A stretch of DNA of 64,000 bases from the NCBI GenBank assembly GCA_001247695.2, contig LGRX02033486.1, forward strand, positions 1-64,000, written 5' to 3'. Position numbers and translations under genes: made by a program. Of the stretch, positions 1-12,967 are shown piece by piece (position 1 is the first letter of the stretch; the number at the start of each line of letters is the position of its first letter). The DNA is from Cymbomonas tetramitiformis. Taxonomy: Eukaryota; Chlorophyta; Pyramimonadophyceae; Pyramimonadales; Pyramimonadaceae. The notes under the pieces are model-generated. The model was not told the origin of the DNA. It was given only the letters and a program-made list of their open reading frames with translations, and made no database searches.

Positions 1-1166
1 TAAAGCAGCCCCAGGGGGTCCCCCTGCTGCGTGCCCTCCTTCGACTTGACAAACCGCATCACCGAGCCATCGACGCCCCCCAGACGAAACCCCAGGTTCG
101 CCTCCACCCCGTAACAAAGGTCCGTCCATGCCCACAGCTCCAGGAAGTCCCGCTCGATAGCCTCAAACATTGCCTCACGGTGCACCGCATTGAAGGCATT
201 TCTGGCATCTGCCTTGACACAGACCCATTCTGGGAACCGGTCCAGGGCCGCCTCAACCGTGTGGTCCCCCAGGTCCGCCCCTCCCTTCACCGCAACCCCG
301 ATCTGGGCCGCCCGCAGTCCACCACCCTCATCATCCTGCCGCCGCCCACAAAACCAAGCCCTGAAGGCCTTCGCACGCTACCTGCATATGACCTTTGCCA
401 CGAGCTTCCGAAGAACTTCGCCACACGCAATGGGCCGGACGTTGACGTCGAGGTCGTCCTTCAGCAACGCCACTAACCTAGCGCCTGCAAACCACTCCCG
501 CACCCCCGCTGGGGCTGCCGCTAGATGGTTGCACACCTCCAGCAGTGCATCTCGCCCACCAGAGACATGGACCGCCCACATATGCTCCCAGCGCCACTGA
601 GAGCTGCCCGGCCCCGAGGCCCGCGGCAGATTATGCATTACATCATCGAACGTCTTCTCATCCAGCTCGAGCGCCTGCTCCCGAAGCTCCCGCCTGCGAT
701 CCTCTCCCACATCTTGCCTCCTACCTGTCCCTGCCGGGTGCAACCGCTCCAGCTTCAGCAACGTCTCCTCCGTCGCCGGTGCCAGCTTGGCCAACTCTAG
801 CCTTTTTGCTGCCTGTCCCAGCTGCCCCGCCTTCACCAACCGCACAGCATCTCGCAGCACCCGTTCCTCATCTGCCTCGGCCACAGCTCGTCGATCCCCC
901 GGCACCTCCGCATGCAGCCCCTCCCACTTGCCACGCAGGGCGCAGCGCTCCTTAATGACCTGGGCCACACCCTGCTTCACCCCCTTCTGGACCGGCTGAA
1001 GAACCAGGCGCGGGAGCAAAAAGAACAGCTTGTAGGCCTCGACGTCCTCTGTGTCCGCCCGCATCCTCCGAAGTGCGACCATCACACACTCGGTGAACAG
1101 TCCCCACAACTTCTTCGGCACCATCAGGGAAGGGAAGTCGCTGACAGCACACTGATCGACACTCAA
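1..1166 (-). pseudogene. Non-LTR retrotransposon reverse transcriptase, N-terminal part, with an in-frame stop
   Basis: This minus-strand frame enters from above 1166 and leaves the window at base 1, so the protein is partial. The first 210 or so residues form a charged linker. The RT domain then begins with a GPGSSQWRWEHM stretch and ARLVALLKDD...RPIACGEVLRKLV, the usual start of LINE-type RTs in algae. A TAG stop (378-380) follows, but the same frame stays open to base 1 and continues with RT motif A (VCVKADARNAFNAV) and motif B (QQGDPLG). The catalytic F/YxDD motif would lie beyond the left edge. The single stop makes this a probable dead copy; readthrough or a base error cannot be excluded. 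No ATG is evident at the upstream end, where the frame runs into the 41-bp minisatellite. Confidence 0.8.
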
Positions 1167-1207
1167 TCCTTGCAGCCATGTCCGCCCTGCCTCTCCCAGC
1201 CCCTCTG

Positions 1208-1573
1208 ACCTGTGCGTGTGTGGGTGTATGCTTATCCTTGCGACTCCTTTGGCACCCCGTGTGGGTGTATGCTTATCCTTGCGACTCCTTTGGCACCCCG
1301 TGTGTGTGTATGCCCTCGTGGCACCCGTGTGTGTATGCTTATCCTTGCGACTCCTTTGGCACCCGTGTGTGTGTATGCTTATCCTTGCGACTCCTTTGGC
1401 ACCCCGTGTGTGTGTATGCTTATCCTTGCGACTCCTTTGGCACCCCGTGTGTGTGTATGCTTATCCTTGCGACTCCTTTGGCACCCCGTGTGTGTGTATG
1501 CTTATCCTTGCGACTCCTTTGGCACCCCGTGTGTGTGTATGCTTATCCTTGCGACTCCTTTGGCACCCCGTAG
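1208..1573. repeat. 41-bp minisatellite, about 8 full copies
   Basis: The unit contains cttatccttgcgactccttt followed by a GT-rich stretch. Copies are anchored at about 1234, 1275, 1341, 1381, 1422, 1463, 1504 and 1545. A shortened copy lies between 1275 and 1341 and one base is missing near 1370. Because 41 is not a multiple of three, the array stays open in all three forward frames and gives long false ORFs. It sits directly upstream of the RT remnant. Confidence 0.95.
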
Positions 1574-1821
1574 CCACAGGAGACTGAACTATGTACCCAC
1601 GCCGGGGATCAAAGGATTCAGCACACACTTCGGGACAATCATCCGGATTCTCCGAATGTGTGTGTGTGTGTTGGTGGTATCTTGTCCGGGAGCCACTGGG
1701 GGGCATGCCAGCAGGGTCCGCTTACTCCGTTACCCAGAGACCAACAATTGTTGGGCGATGATCGGTCACATCGTTTCATCTTTCCATGCTGCTTTGCATC
1801 AGGGTTGGGAACATGTATGAG

Positions 1822-2085
1822 TTTGTGGTATCTTGTCACGGCCCCGCCCTGCTCTGATTTGCTTCTCACATCCACTGGGATGATGGTGGGCTGGCTTTTG
1901 TTGGCCGATCTCATGCCGTTCAGTGTTGGTGGTATCTTGGCACAGCCCCGCCCTATTCGTGAATGCTTCTCACATCCACTGCGATGATGGTGGGCCTAGC
2001 TTTCGTCGGCAGGCCTGATGCCGTTCAGCGTGTGGCATCTTGTCAAGGCCCCGTCCGATTCTTGCATACTTCTATCAGCCACTGG
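1822..2085 (+). repeat. About 103-bp tandem repeat, 2.5 copies
   Basis: Units begin with ggtatcttg at about 1827, 1930 and 2034 and share ccactgggatgatggtgggc and a gccgttcag block. A single inverted copy lies inside the GT29 gene at about 6505-6605. This is an interspersed family and no coding content was recognised. Confidence 0.85.
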
Positions 2086-2089
2086 TGGT

Positions 2090-3639
2090 CAGCTAACTTT
2101 GGCTAGGGTGCCTCATGCTGATCCGTGTGTACATGTGAGGCTGTTTTTTCGAATTGTAAGGATAAACAAGATCTGCATTTTGGTTGGAGTAAAAGTGACA
2201 TATTGGTGGTGGCATCGGGATGTGGGATGTTTGCTCAGTGCTCGCACCGTGAGTATGCCAGCGCCCCAACTTGACTCAAACTCAGGCGATGAGCATGGTG
2301 TCGAGATAAGGGTTCTTGCACAGTCATGTTAGCAGTGCTGACTGGATGAGAGGGCCTAACTCCATACCATGTTTTGCTTCAACGACTTTGACTTAACGGC
2401 TGGGATAGATACCGCAGTGTGTAGATTCTGGTTGAGAGACTTGCAAATAGTTGCTGCACAGCTTCAATATGTGTGTGTATGCACCAGCAACTTCTTATGA
2501 ACACAGAAGCACTCCCATGATTTTCGACTGCAGTAAGCCCACGCACTGATCATGTAAGATGCGTAATCGTTAATTTTCTTAATGGTTTAAGTTAAATGCC
2601 GCAGTTTGTTCAGCTCGTTGTACCAGCATGCAGTTTTGAAGAGATGATATGCGAATGCATGATGCTTGAGGAGTTCAGCAACGATTCGAAGACATGAATA
2701 TGGATTGCGATGGATTTACATATGATAATAAGAAGCACAATCGCTGCATGTCCCACATAAAAAGCATCGTGGAAAACTGGTCGTAAAAGTAAGCCTTACA
2801 GACGAACGCCGTACCTCTATAGACCGATTATGTAGGCCGATGTCCAGGGGGTTGGAGGGTGGTTCGTATCTTGATATGATTGCGGCGCCCATGGGTATAG
2901 AAGTATGGGCACGGTATTAGCTTTGTCCGTACTGATGGTCCTATTGGTCGCCTTTTGATGGTTATATTGGTCCTGCTGGCCTCCTCTCAGCATTGACTCG
3001 ACACCACATTTGATATGTATATGTGTATTCGAAGTTTGAATATACGAAGTATTTCATGTCGTCCAAGTCCTGCCTGCTGTAACTTCATCGTCGATATACA
3101 CATCGATCCGACGTAATTGGGGGTCGTGATGCCAGAGTGGTGAAAGCTGGGAAATCTGGGCAGTGATCTGGTGGCAATGGCAATGGCAGTGACATTATGC
3201 GAGATATCATCCATACTGAAACCAGAATGTAACAGGACATATGCCGGACATCATATATATGTGGCCATGCAGCAGCTGAGTTCACTTCTATGGTGTCTGA
3301 AACAGGGGCGCACTTTACCGAATGTAACAACATTTAGAGATCAGCCTGGGAAATGGCAGGTGCAAGTTATCAAGAATAAGATGAAGAATATATGGCGGCT
3401 CGATATTTGAATACTGCAATGCAAGATACACACATCTGTCAATTTAGATTACAAGACACAAGAAGAGGTTTGACGGCAATATTTGGGAGGACAAAAACAG
3501 GCTCATGTAGCCCTGTGTGCTTTGACCAAACATCTCTTCAACTCAAGAAACCAAATCACCAAGGCATCTAATTAATTTGAATGCGCGCAGGGTTTACAGA
3601 TATCCGCGGAGCCGTGAGCTGTCTACCAAGTGACGTTAC
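2090..3639. other. Non-coding stretch 3' of the GT29 gene
   Basis: No gene is supported here. Only short, unconvincing open frames are present. Base composition is AT-rich and no RNA gene was recognised. It should contain the 3' untranslated region and polyadenylation site of the GT29 gene, which I could not place. Confidence 0.5.
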
Positions 3640-6600
3640 CTACGCATGGATATATATTGGGTAATACTCTGCAAGCTTTCTGTACACTCGCATCGATAGC
3701 TCAAATGAGTGTACATTGGTGAACCCGGTTATGTTATCAAAGTAGTGATATCTGATTTCCTCTTTCCCATCCTCCCCTCGGGGTGCACCCATACTGGACT
3801 TTTTCCAATCCGAGTAGCCATACAAGTGGACCTGCCAATAGTCAACATATCGGTTAGTTATGCCGCCTGTCCATGTCCTGGGCATGTATTTTCCTTTGAA
3901 AACCGGCATGTAAAGTATCGCTGCTTTATATTAAAGCACTGCGCTCTTCCTTCACAGCATGCATTTCGCCTGGTATGAGAGGTGCCACAAGCAACTCTGT
4001 GCAGCCAACGGTATGAGGTGAACTAGGTGACTCAACTACAGAGCCAACGTCATACCTGACCAACCAAAGAATGCATGAGCAATGTAAGACTGCACTCTGA
4101 TTCGATGCTGGGAACCACTGAGAGTTGTTCAAGCTGAGCAAAGCCAGCCTGACACTACCCTGGTGGTTGAACAGAGTTTTAGAGCTACCGCCACGCCACG
4201 AAGCAGCACGGTCCCCAGAGGGTTGCACATGTTAAGTGCATCGGCAACATTCCCAAGGCACCAAGGCTGGGGAATCGTCACATTTTACACACGCGCAATT
4301 CCATTGCTCACATCCACACAGAGGGTAGCATTGCATACAGTCCAGCAACACCGGCAGTCCGAGTTCTCGAGGTTAACACCGACTTCTGAGAGAATGAATG
4401 GGCTTCCCACCTCGTCACACAGCTGTGCAGCGAACATTAGGGCAAACCATCCACTGGTAGGCTTGCACACGTCGAGAATAGCATTAATCCGGCTGAACTT
4501 ATTTGTCATGGCTTCTAACTCGGCTTTCCTCCTTGCCTTCCGGCACCACTCCCCGCGGCCAGCCATATCATGGGACACCCGGCGCCAAACCTCTTCACTC
4601 ATCGTCTGAATCAACCAACCAAACACCCCCTCCCCAGTTAGTGGATACAGTCTCACCATTTTCTCGTCAAAGCAAGTGGGACATGCTTGCTCTTGCAAGT
4701 GGGCGGCGCATCCTAGTACATCTACCCTGGATGACGGATTCAACCAGCCACAGGGATAGAGCTGCTACTTCTCTGCAGGTGTGCAGCGTGGGAGTCAGGC
4801 GCAGCTGATACCCAAAGCGCCGCAGGATGGAACCCCCGTTTGTTCCAGGGACGGCGGGAGGGCCACAGAGCTCCCGATGCTTGTGTGGAGGAAGGAAAGG
4901 CTTGCTAATCAGCACGCACCACGAAATCCGGAGAGAGAATCGCAATACGGCCTTGCGGGAGCTTCTGATACACTTTAGGCAGAAGCTGGAATCGCCAGCC
5001 TTCGGAGTTCGGGGACTCGATCAACACCAGCGTGGACTTTCCATCGAGAGGCTTGTCCTGGCAACAACGCCATGGGCTGCTTGTAAGTGGGACAGTCGGG
5101 GGCCTGGCTGTGACTCGTGCTGATCATACGTGATACGTCTGACACAAATATCAAAACGCGGAGCGTGCAGGCCGCGCCTGATCTGGTCACCAGGTTGTAA
5201 GAAGATCTCTCGGGTGGCACCATTAATTGCCAGCCGAGGCTCTGTCCCAAAGGAGGAGAAAGGTGCCGCGCAGGCGAGGCCTATAGCATAGCCCTTACGA
5301 TGAAGCGGAGGTACTACCCACACTGCGGGCTGGAAAAGGTATCTCCCAGGAGCCACCCGCAAAGGATTCTGCCACGTGGGCAATACACGATAGTGGACAA
5401 CTTAGTGGATGCAGCAAAGACTATTAAGCTCCTGAATATGACCCACACCCAAATAACTCCGCCGAACTGGATCGCTTAGCATGCTATACGTGGTAGACAA
5501 CCTGTGACACCAGGCTGGCTTGGCCTGACAAAGAAGGGAACAAACCAGTGTTCCGAGAATGTCAACATCAGTGTTCCCGAGTAGAACTGAGAGAGGGCCT
5601 CACCGGGGGTGCGCGGAACGTCTTGTGGCCTGGAGGAAAGGTGGGATGGCGTTTCGTTCCCGATGACACCAGCAGCTGAAGATTATGATGATTCACTAGA
5701 TCGAATGTTGTCTTGCTCCCCACATGTTCTTCATAACCCTCTGTTGGCGGATAGTTGATACGGAACACGGCGTCCATATCGTCTGAAATCCAGATGGAAC
5801 TGGTACTCAGCCATACAAACCCTAGAAGGCAATTTCTGCCCGTGCTGCCTGTAGATCATTTCATTGAGTCTGACAACGGGATTATGCAGAAGACGACAAG
5901 AGAGGCAAACTCCCAGTCAGGCTTCTGAGGTAATTCAGGAACCGAAAGGAAAAGCGGAGAGACAGTGCAACCCCAACTTTAAGAGGTCAATAGAGGTTGT
6001 ATTGGAGAGAACAAGTGCCTCAGTCGTCAAGCAGGCACAATACTGGCGTCTGATAGCAGCAACATTCTGAGCAAGCCATAGGGAAGCCTCACGGAAAAGA
6101 TGAGCTAAATCAGTAGAACCTTGTAACAGTAACCGCTGCAGTGGCGAGAGCGTCACCAAGGGGCATTTGCGTGGGCGCACCTATATCGATCCCGTCGAGG
6201 CGAGTAAGCACGTTCGCCGAGTTGCTAACCACTGCGCACCTACCATAGTGCCAGTTATGCTCCTTCTTCGGTAAGTGCTTGATCAACCCGCCGTGAAAGA
6301 AGAATCGGCCTAGAACGGGCTTCTCATATCCGGCCTGCACGGTCAAAGGCAGCCACCTTTCACACACGGTGCAAGGCAAGTTCTCCCGCGCCCCCAGGCG
6401 AAAGCTGCAGCAGCCATCAGTGCCGCACAAACATACAGCCTCTAAAAACTCGAGTGAGAACTCGCAAAGCACGATACTGCCTGCTAATCCATTGAACGGC
6501 TTGACATCAGCCGACAAAAGCCAGCCCACCATCATCCCAGTGGAGTGAGAAGCAGTCAGGAACAGGGCAGGCCGTGGCAAAATACCATCCGCTTCGACAC

Positions 6601-9458
6601 ATCCCAAACCCAGCGCAAAGCGAAAACATCACAAACACGATTCACAGCCGAAAATGTGGGGTAGCTGGGAGCTCATCCAGCTTTGCACCGCAAGTCCGTC
6701 ATGGAAATATTCCACTCCGGTGCTCAAGCCCAGGCAAGCTAAAGATTTCAAACCAAACAGGGGATCCTCATCGGCGGTGCACGCTTCACCAAGGTCTCCC
6801 CTACTCGCTCTGGGCACCCCAAACAATAATTCCATCTGTCGCCGGCATGGACGTCTGATGGGGGAAAAGCCAAACACGGACACCTAAATGCTCGTATCCA
6901 GTGAACGAAAAGAACAAAGTGCGGGCACCGACTGCCTGCTAACACATACACAGAGGACAAACAATAGGTAGAAGTCTTCCACACACATCTGCACCGGGAA
7001 GAGGGAATCGGGGAAGCCACGGCCCGGCGGCGCACCAGCAGGTAGTCCAAGTGCGCGCAGGTCTGAGTCGACTGTTTGGCATCATTGCTTTGTTTACCCA
7101 CGCTCCCGTCCTCCACGAACCTGCGGGACAAAGCTCCAGAGCACCGAAGGCACAGCGGACCATGAGCTGCTCTTGATCCAGGTCTTTGCTTCGTACACAG
7201 GAAACTCGTAGCATTAAGACATAAGCATAGGGATATCGTTGATCTTAATTTCACGAGTTTCATAGGATATGAGGCAGCGGCAGACAAAGGGCTGAGGAGG
7301 GGGACATACTGCTGTTGGTGCATTTGCACGTGCACAGGTAACGACTGCTCTTTCCTCTCAGCCGGCCTGTTTGCATCCCCGTATCGGAAGGTCACAACGC
7401 TTTCTAAGGGTGTCAAGCAGTCAGGGATGGGGTTTCTGCGAAGTGAACATAGCACTTCAAGTGCAAGGAGGGTTCCGGGTGGGGTTTGCGCGAACAGAAC
7501 ATACCACATCAAGTGCAGGAAAGGTCCCGGGTGGGGTTTCCGCGACAGGAAGAGCTTCTTGACCGCAGGACCCGTAGCATCTAGAAGCTGCGTCACAGTA
7601 GATCCAGCGTAGTCATGATTGAGTTCGACATCGGGTTCTTCTTCCTTCGTCTCAGCAGATTTGGCCTCACTGGAATCGCGCTTCAGGGCAGGTGTCGCTT
7701 TTGGCTTCACTTTCTCATGCTGCGGAGTGTATGACAAGTTTTTATTGGCATGCATGTTCTTCAGCTTTTTCAGCATTTGTTCCACTTGCTGACCTCCCGA
7801 CTCGGGGATCACGGAATTGTGGTCTCCTTCAGGTCGTTCAGCGGTCTCGTTGTTCCGAGGCTTTGGGGCGACTAGCTTTTTCCAGAACATAGAGTCCTTT
7901 GAGGCGTTCAACTCCGGGGCCAATCCTGCATACACTGGTGGAGTATGCACTGGCTTATGACTGCTGCCTCTCCTTCGGGATGAGTGCTGCTTTGAAGCTG
8001 GCTCTGAATTAGCCTCGATCTTCAGCGTTTCCTGCTGGAAGATTTCATCGCGCTGCGCAGTGGCGGTCTTAAACTTGCGGTGCGCCTTCAGCAGTTTGCA
8101 CTGAATAAGCTCGTTCGTAACAGGTCCGTCGAAATCGACATCTAAGCACCCTGCCGCACGGTACTCTCTGTCTTCCTTGTCCTCCTTAGTCTGCAACAAC
8201 GTGGAGATGCGGATAAGCTGAAATCGGCCTTACGAAGCCCAGTATTCCAGCAACATAGCGGGTCTACACAAAGGCGCGATTGTTTGAAGATCACTTTTTC
8301 TCTCCGGGAGGGAAGCATGAAAAAATTACCTGAGAAGCTCTCGCTTCCGGAGAGCTGGCTGCCTCCTTCACAGTTGCCTTTCCGATCTCCACTCGTAAAC
8401 CTTCGTCGACCGACTTCCTCTCCTGGGCTGCTGTCGCCACTTTGCCAGCTGCATCTGGCTCTTTACCTACAACAGTCGTGCCGCCGTTTCACAAGAGCGA
8501 CTTTCCAAGAAGTGCGTCGAAGGAAGCTATCTTCGCAGGGCTGCGCAAGTTCGAAATCAGCAGTTTGCTGTCTCTGGCTCGGTTTAATTTTCCAGCTCGT
8601 TGTTTTGTCTGGTCAACGTAGGACTAAACTTCGATAGGCAGCGGGGTGTTCTGGCATAACCCTATGAGACAGGAAATCTATACATTCTCATGCCCAAAGA
8701 TCAGCGGGGTACGACTTTCAGCCGAGGAGTGAATGCCGCTGCTTACCGAGACTACCCGCTCCCACCGATCGTCTTCGATGTTGAGTTCGTTCCCTCTCTT
8801 TCTCTGCCTTCAGTTTCTCCGTTTCCTCGGTCACCCGTTCCAATACCATCTCTTGAAAGTCTGAGCTATCAACATGTTTTTCAGACGCGGTCTTTGCCTT
8901 CAATCTTTTCTGAGCATCCTTGTCATCTTTATCAATCAGCTCCTTCATTTGATCCACCAATTCGCGGTTTGACTGAACGACGTCATCGAGTGCGCTACCC
9001 CTCTCGCTCGTTATGCCGTTCCCTATTTTCATACTGAGAAATGAGTCTACAATAGCAGTTTCTTCGACTCCGAGTGAGGGGGTGTAAGAAGAGTCAATAT
9101 CTTGAGAAGATGTGGAGTCCCTGCTAGCGTTGTGGGACTCGTGCATGCGTGGCTCGATATCAGAAGTGTTTTGGGCTTGAAGCTCTTGGATGGCGGTGTC
9201 AACGACTTGAGGAAGAACTTCGACATCTGAGTTATCATACGTGGTTTCTTGTTCAAGTACTGTATCCGTTGCGGCCAGAGCTGAATGGGTCTCTCTGTTC
9301 GTCGACTTCTGCTCCACAAAACTAGAAATGTGTGGCCCGGCGCCACCAAACTCAACTCGAGCTTCCTCCCGCAAGTGTTGATGTGTGCCACGAAACAGGG
9401 CGAGAGAACCTAATGTCAGCCCGACGATAGCTAAAACTGCTCGCTGTACCTTCAGCAT
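3640..9458 (-). CDS. GT29 sialyltransferase-like glycosyltransferase, multi-exon
   Basis: Predicted Golgi type II membrane protein of the CAZy GT29 family (transfer of sialic acid or a related keto-sugar from a CMP donor; the substrate here is unknown). Exon 1 (9458-8747) starts at an ATG and encodes a signal anchor (AVLAIVGLTLGSLALF, residues 7-22) and an acidic, coiled-coil-prone stem. Exon 2 is 8466-8330; exon 3 starts at 8190 and ends near 7550. These junctions are GT-AG and keep phase. The L motif is split over two exons: CAVVSNSANVL ending at 6181, then DAVFRINYPPTEGYEEHVG in 5782-5604. Later exons: one from about 5368; one with LVLIES...ILSPDF (about 5070-4917); the S motif KPTSGWFALMFAAQLCDE ending at 4411; and the last exon 3831-3640 with VHLYGYSDW, motif III (HYFD) and VHSFELSMRVYRKL. 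The VS-like histidine has Glu at +3 rather than the usual +5. Exons between about 7500 and 6480 are unresolved. Confidence 0.8.
6505..6605 (-). repeat. Intronic copy of the 103-bp dispersed repeat
   Basis: Read on the minus strand this matches one complete unit of the 1822-2085 array, including ccactgggatgatggtgggc. It lies just upstream of the exon that encodes the first half of the GT29 L motif, so it is probably intronic. Confidence 0.75.
7429..7550. repeat. 52-bp tandem repeat, 2.3 copies, inside the GT29 gene
   Basis: ggggttt blocks recur at 7429, 7481 and 7533 with conserved aagtgcag and ccgggt between them. The 52-bp period is not a multiple of three, so this is more likely intron than exon. 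It puts the end of GT29 exon 3 near 7550. Confidence 0.7.
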
Positions 9459-10902
9459 ACTGGCAGAACTTTACGTTTGGCGTCCGACAGAAGTCTAGAA
9501 CATAGCGGTATGCGAGGTCGAGAAAAGCGTTTTGATCGGCAACAAAGAACCTAATATTCCGCACACATTTGGCTATTTAGAGTACAAGTAGAAGCTTCTG
9601 AAGTCAGTCGGACAAGCAAATGAAACTATTTGTCGCGACCCAAGACTCCCAGGTGCAAGCTGACGTCTTCAGGCCGCCCCCCTTGACGAAACGCAAGACG
9701 AGGTACAGTTGTTCGCATTTGTAAGAAACACCACTTGACGCCAATCATTAAAGGTCCGAAAAATGGAGCTCCGTCAAGAATTGTGGTAAGTCCAGTGTAA
9801 GGAGAAAGGCATACGAGACGCCGATCGACATGAGACGGTCGCACGTCCTTGCCGGCGCGCCTTGACCGTTTATATTAGCGATCCACTTTCACTTGAATAT
9901 ATTATTCAAAGCGAAACCGGATATTAAGAAAGAGGACGGTGACCTGGTCCCGTAATACCTGCAGGGCCGGCGCGACAGTCAACTCCCCATACGCCGTGCA
10001 TAATAACCAGTACAAGAAGTAGACCTCAGAACAAGCCGAAGCATTTGAGAAACCCGAACAGTAGGCTTAAGCAAAACACAAATATCCATTTTCGAGCAGG
10101 ATACGTGAGGAAGGAAGTTTTCTAGCGTGGGAAAGTGGAACAAGCTGAATTTTGAGTGTCGTGTACAGCACACTCTCGCAAATGGACAGGTCATCTTTCC
10201 CAGCATGCATCTTCCAGTGAACACAGCAGTGTTGTTTGCACGAGGCTTTTCACTCTAGCACGTGCAGAACGCTGGGTATATCAATGTGCTGAATCGATGG
10301 GCGTATATCTTTTCACAGCGGCACTGTAAGAGCTCTAATGTGGACGATGTCAGCACGCTTCGAACACCGAGCGTCCAGCGAGCTATCCAACAACGTAAAA
10401 CTCCTCAAGTAATACCCGCATCGGAGTGGAAGGTAAGAAACCTTCCATCGTCATGAAACAACAGGACAAAAAATATGCACAAAGCGAAAGGAATCACCTC
10501 TATAAATCACTTTCTCCACTGAATATCATGACGGTGTCGCAATGAATGGGACGTGGGTTAGTTTTTTTTTCAAACTTGTCTTGCTTTGCCATCGCATCAC
10601 GAGTGAGAATTCAATTCAGAATACACCAATAGCGAGTAGGAACCTACTAATTTTTAAATACACTCAACACTGTGACAGTGTTGAGTGTGTCACACACTAT
10701 ATAAGGCCTACAATTAACAATAATCTAACTGAAAGTTATCTAACGGTGAGGGGTCACCGACGTAGGAGGGGGCACATCAACGGTAGATAACTTCGGTTAT
10801 CTACGTTAGTGGGAGCGGAGCATTTAGGGTCTGCCAATGGAGTTGGCGGCTCCACTCTTTGACCTCTGGTTTGTTGCCCGTAAGTTTTGCCCTACAGTAC
10901 AG
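9459..10902. other. Intergenic region upstream of the GT29 gene, with a C(TTCG)G hairpin
   Basis: No gene is supported in this stretch, which should hold the GT29 promoter. The only clear element is a perfect 9-bp hairpin at 10783-10804: gtagataac, loop ttcg, gttatctac. As RNA this would be a C(UUCG)G tetraloop hairpin. Confidence 0.55.
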
Positions 10903-11719
10903 GTACAAACGGTGCGCCGAAAAAAACACCCACCAGATCGCAATGACCGATTCAGATCAAAAATTCAGGGTTTTCGATGCACTGTATGTTCAACCTAAAT
11001 TCGCTAACTCATTTTTTCGAAGCGCAGTAAGTTTTCATGTATTAGTATGCCACTTAGGAAGTATACCGATACTTCAAATTGTTCCAAACGGTGTCCTACG
11101 TGTTAGCGCGAGAAGATTCTTGAAAACGAGCCTCATTTCGTTGCCTCACACCTTGTAGCGCTCAATCGAGCATCCGCTATACCCCCGTTCGTGCGGGGGT
11201 ATATCGGATGTGCGCAACGGATGCGCAAGAGCCTCAGCATCAATATTCTGTTTTACTTTTTACCTAACTCAAAGCGAATCTAAAGATACAAGCGAAAATC
11301 CGTTGAAAATCCGTTTTACTTGAGAAGTGGAAACTTTGCGCGAAGGGCTAAGCCCGCGGGCATCTCAAAATGTTGAGAATGGCTTACTCGATCCCGAGAT
11401 TGTTGGTACCCCCGTGATACTAACAGTCTTGGGAATAACATATGACCCATATGCGTGCTTAGTATCACGCAGATGGTTCATATGCATCAAGTCAAACAAG
11501 GACTGCAGCCCTTTTCGCTTAGCGTCGGAAAACTAAAATGAGAAGTTGCGAGTGGCGCAAATAGGTCTGAACGGGAAAAATCGTTCTGATCGGCCGCTCT
11601 GAATCGCTGAAATCGTCATTCTGTCATTTTCGGCGATTGTGAGCCGTCGTCACAAATTATCGTCCCATTGCGACGCTAACAGTGAGGGCCGGGTGATAAT
11701 TTCGGCGCACCGTTTGTAC
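10903..11719. mobile_element. Non-autonomous TIR element, 817 bp
   Basis: Perfect 19-bp terminal inverted repeats lie at 10903-10921 (gtacaaacggtgcgccgaa) and 11701-11719. Allowing one indel they extend further outward to tacag. No transposase frame is present and no clean target duplication was found. The right part (about 11120-11690) is shared, in opposite orientation, with 54790-55345. It also holds a short hairpin around 11178-11201 (ataccccc/gggggtat). Confidence 0.75.
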
Positions 11720-11803
11720 TGTATATATATTTTCTGAGTTACATTGAGCATTTGAGTTTCTTCGTCTTAGGTATCTTCCTCACGTTATTATATATTTTTT
11801 CAG

Positions 11804-12652
11804 CATGGACTCCCTCTCGGACGACGCTCTGGCTCAGCGTATCGCGGACCTCCTCGAGAAAAAGTCTCCTCGAGAAGATAGCTACTGCTTCGGCTGAAGA
11901 CTTTACGCCCGAGGAGGTTTCTCTTAACAACAGGCTCTCCCTGTTTCTCGTCGCCGAGCAGGAGAGTAGGCAAGTCCGCAGCCAGTATGCCGCTCATATC
12001 CAGGGCGTTGGTGCAGCCGACTACAGTGTCCATGCCAAGTTAGATGAGCTCCTCCGTCGGCCCATGGTTCCACCCGTCGCGAGTTGCCGGGTGGCAAGTG
12101 CGACTTCAAGGACAAGAATGGCAGCGACGGGAAAGCAGCGAAACGCACTTGGGACTTCGCCAACAAGGCCGACGAGATCTTTTTTAATTCGTCTCGCACT
12201 GTGGAGAAGGCGGCGCAGGCGGTGCCGGATTCGATTGCGGAGGATATGAAGGAGAGCCTGGAGAAGGCCAAGGCTCAGCTCGAGGAAGGTATAAAACTCT
12301 GCGAGCAACGCGCCCAAGTAGCCTTCCTAGCCTTCAAGGATGGCTGGAATCTCGCGAAAGAATTTTCAGAAGAGATGGTTACCCTCACCGAAGAGGATGA
12401 GAAGCGGTACAAAAAAGCTAAGAAAGCCGCTGAACAACGCGTTGCTGAGTCTAAGAAAAGCCGGAACAATTGGAAGCCTAAGAGCTATTCCAAAGGATCC
12501 GGTACAGTCAGCAGTGGTATCCGAGACATGAAACCCCCTTGTTTAAGGGCGGTAAGGGGAAGGGCAAAGGCCCCCCAACGTGCTACTCTTGTGGTCGTTC
12601 CGGACATATGTCCAATCAGTGCCCATATGGAGCACAGGCTCCACCTAACTAG
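11804..12652 (+). pseudogene. Gag-like protein of a DIRS-like retroelement, frameshifted
   Basis: ATG at 11804 (MDSLSDDALAQRIADLL) opens a coding stretch that must change frame three times, near 11860, 12075 and 12535, to stay open. The middle part (PEEVSLNNRLSLFLVAEQES...KLDELLRR, then KRTWDFANKADEIFF) is helical and charged. The end is a basic linker and a CCHC zinc knuckle, CYSCGRSGHMSNQC, followed by TAG at 12650-12652. Gag with one terminal knuckle just upstream of a DIRS-type RT fits a retroelement nucleocapsid. The shifts indicate a decayed copy or indel errors. Confidence 0.75.
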
Positions 12653-12967
12653 GTAGCGACAGACTGATGGACAATTATTATTATTATTTTCAGAGATCGT
12701 TTGGTCGTGCGCGCTATTGCCCTGAAATTTGTTCGATGGTGTATTCGTCGTTGTTGTTGTACTCGTTGGAGTACCTTGCTCGTTTGAGTATCCCGTTGTT
12801 TTAGCGGAACGCACGTTTGCTGCGTGATGTTTGACTCCCCTTTTGGGAGAGGTGTAGATATCGAGGCTGCAGGCGAGGATGAGCGAGGAGAGTACGAGGA
12901 GGGGTCCCCCAAAGCCCCTTCCCCTCGAGGCCGCCTTCGAAAGAGACTCTCGTTCTGGAGTACTTTT

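Noticed and set aside
1178..1820. Long plus-strand frames rich in SFGTP and LLWHP repeats
   Set aside because: They are translations of the 41-bp minisatellite, open in every frame, with no start context or domain.
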